Assembly: GCA_903856875.1 (NCBI GenBank)
Contig: CAIODE010000268.1
Coordinates: 1 to 7,470, forward strand
Source of the DNA: an uncultured Burkholderiales bacterium
GTDB lineage: Bacteria > Pseudomonadota > Gammaproteobacteria > Burkholderiales > Burkholderiaceae_C
DNA: 7,470 bases
Direction of reading: 5' to 3'
Made by a program: the position numbers and the translations under genes
Notes under the pieces: generated by a model
What the model was told of the DNA's origin: nothing
What the model saw: only the letters and a program-made list of their open reading frames with translations
The model's database searches: none
Shown: positions 6,767 through 7,470 of the stretch, one piece after another
How the letters are laid out: each line of letters starts with the position of its first letter
Numbering within the stretch: position 1 is the stretch's first letter

Positions 6767-7470
6767 ATGAAACGACGCTACTTCACATCCCAATTTTCAT
6801 GCGCCCTGCTTGCTGGCGTTTTGGTTGCTGCCAATGCCTTTGCGCAAGGCTTGCCACCCAGTATCCTGACCGGCACCCAAGCGCCCATCAAGCTCATCGT
6901 GCCATTCACACCAGGCACAGGCATTGACCTCATTGCGCGCACCGTCGGCCCCAAACTTTCACAAAGACTGGGACGACCCGTGGTAGTTGAAAACAGAATA
7001 GGTGCCTCTGGCAACATTGGCACTGAAGCCGTGGTGCGTGCCGCGCCTGATGGCCAAACTTTGCTGGTCAGCGTGAATACTTTGGTCATGAATAAAAGCC
7101 TCTACACAGGCCTGAGTTTCGATCCCGTGAAAGATCTTGCTCCCGTTATTCTGACCAGCTGGGGACAGCTCTTGTTGGTCACGCATCCCAAGTCCAACTT
7201 CAAAAGCGCAGCCGAATTGGTGGCCACGGCCAAAGCCAATCCTGGTCGGATCAATTACGCATCACCCGGTGTTGGCACACCTCATCATTTGTCGATGGAA
7301 CTCTTTAAGAGCACTGCCAATGTGTTTCTAACGCACATTCCTTATCGAGGAACCGCGCCTGCTGTTTCAGACTTGTTGGGGGGTCAAGTTGACATCATGT
7401 TCTTGCCGATCCATGTGGCCTTACCGCAAATCAGAGCAGGCAAACTCATTGCTTTAGGGCTGGGCAGCGA
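6767..7470 (+). CDS. Bug/TctC-family tripartite tricarboxylate transporter substrate-binding protein, 3'-truncated by window end
   Basis: The frame is open from ATG 6767 to the window edge, giving 234 complete codons of a family whose members have about 320-335 residues. Residues 1-26 are a Sec signal peptide (MKRR, hydrophobic core, ANAFA) with probable cleavage before Gln27. The mature part shows the Bug hallmarks: LIVPFTPGTGIDLIAR (43-58) is the first ligand-binding loop, VVVENRIGASGNIGTEAV (72-89) follows, then NYASPGVGTPHH (163-174) and the highly conserved YRGTAPAVSDLLGGQVD (193-209). These periplasmic proteins capture carboxylates or other small solutes for TctAB-type permeases, but many in Burkholderiales are orphans. 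No TctA/TctB gene is visible. The start lies 7 bases after the permease stop without a clear ribosome-binding site. The ligand is unknown. Confidence 0.93.
   Translation, partial: MKRRYFTSQFSCALLAGVLVAANAFAQGLPPSILTGTQAPIKLIVPFTPGTGIDLIARTVGPKLSQRLGRPVVVENRIGASGNIGTEAVVRAAPDGQTLLVSVNTLVMNKSLYTGLSFDPVKDLAPVILTSWGQLLLVTHPKSNFKSAAELVATAKANPGRINYASPGVGTPHHLSMELFKSTANVFLTHIPYRGTAPAVSDLLGGQVDIMFLPIHVALPQIRAGKLIALGLGS

Noticed and set aside
1..7470. Defence system, mobile element, CRISPR array, tRNA/rRNA or phage genes
   Set aside because: No transposase, integrase, direct-repeat array, tRNA-like fold or toxin-antitoxin pair could be seen; every gene belongs to a familiar housekeeping, envelope or transport family with uniform codon style.

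Overview
The window looks like ordinary chromosome of a Gram-negative betaproteobacterium. The best guess is Burkholderiales, family Comamonadaceae (Limnohabitans/Rhodoferax-like). The evidence is the Kdo transferase and TolC-type channel (an LPS-bearing outer membrane), the Bug/TctC-type solute receptor (a family greatly expanded in Burkholderiales), moderate GC and tight gene packing. The genus is an inference from style and gene order, not from a search.

Layout. (1) Bases 38-2419, plus strand: a PCMT-like methyltransferase, a single-domain rhodanese and a TolC-family outer-membrane channel, with gaps of 15 and 42 bases. They are probably co-transcribed. (2) Bases 2432-5189, minus strand: a phosphomannomutase/phosphoglucomutase (algC type) followed by Kdo transferase (waaA), 31 bases apart. 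waaA converges on the TolC gene across a 12-base gap that holds a perfect 9-bp inverted repeat. (3) Bases 5190-5299: a short divergent promoter region. (4) Bases 5300 to the right edge, plus strand: O6-methylguanine-DNA methyltransferase (ogt), an EamA/DMT permease overlapping it by 4 bases, and 7 bases later a Bug-family periplasmic receptor cut off by the window end.

Function. The algC-waaA pair belongs to cell-envelope synthesis: the mutase supplies hexose-1-phosphates for sugar nucleotides, and WaaA attaches Kdo to lipid A. TolC is the outer-membrane exit duct for type I secretion or efflux. The ogt-DMT-Bug run joins DNA alkylation repair to two transport proteins of unknown substrate.

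I found no mobile element, CRISPR array, RNA gene or phage material, and no convincing new biological system. No gap between genes exceeds about 110 bases. The points most worth a second look are the altered catalytic loop of the PCMT-like protein, the inverted repeat between the convergent genes, and the T7 tract between the ribosome-binding site and start codon of algC.
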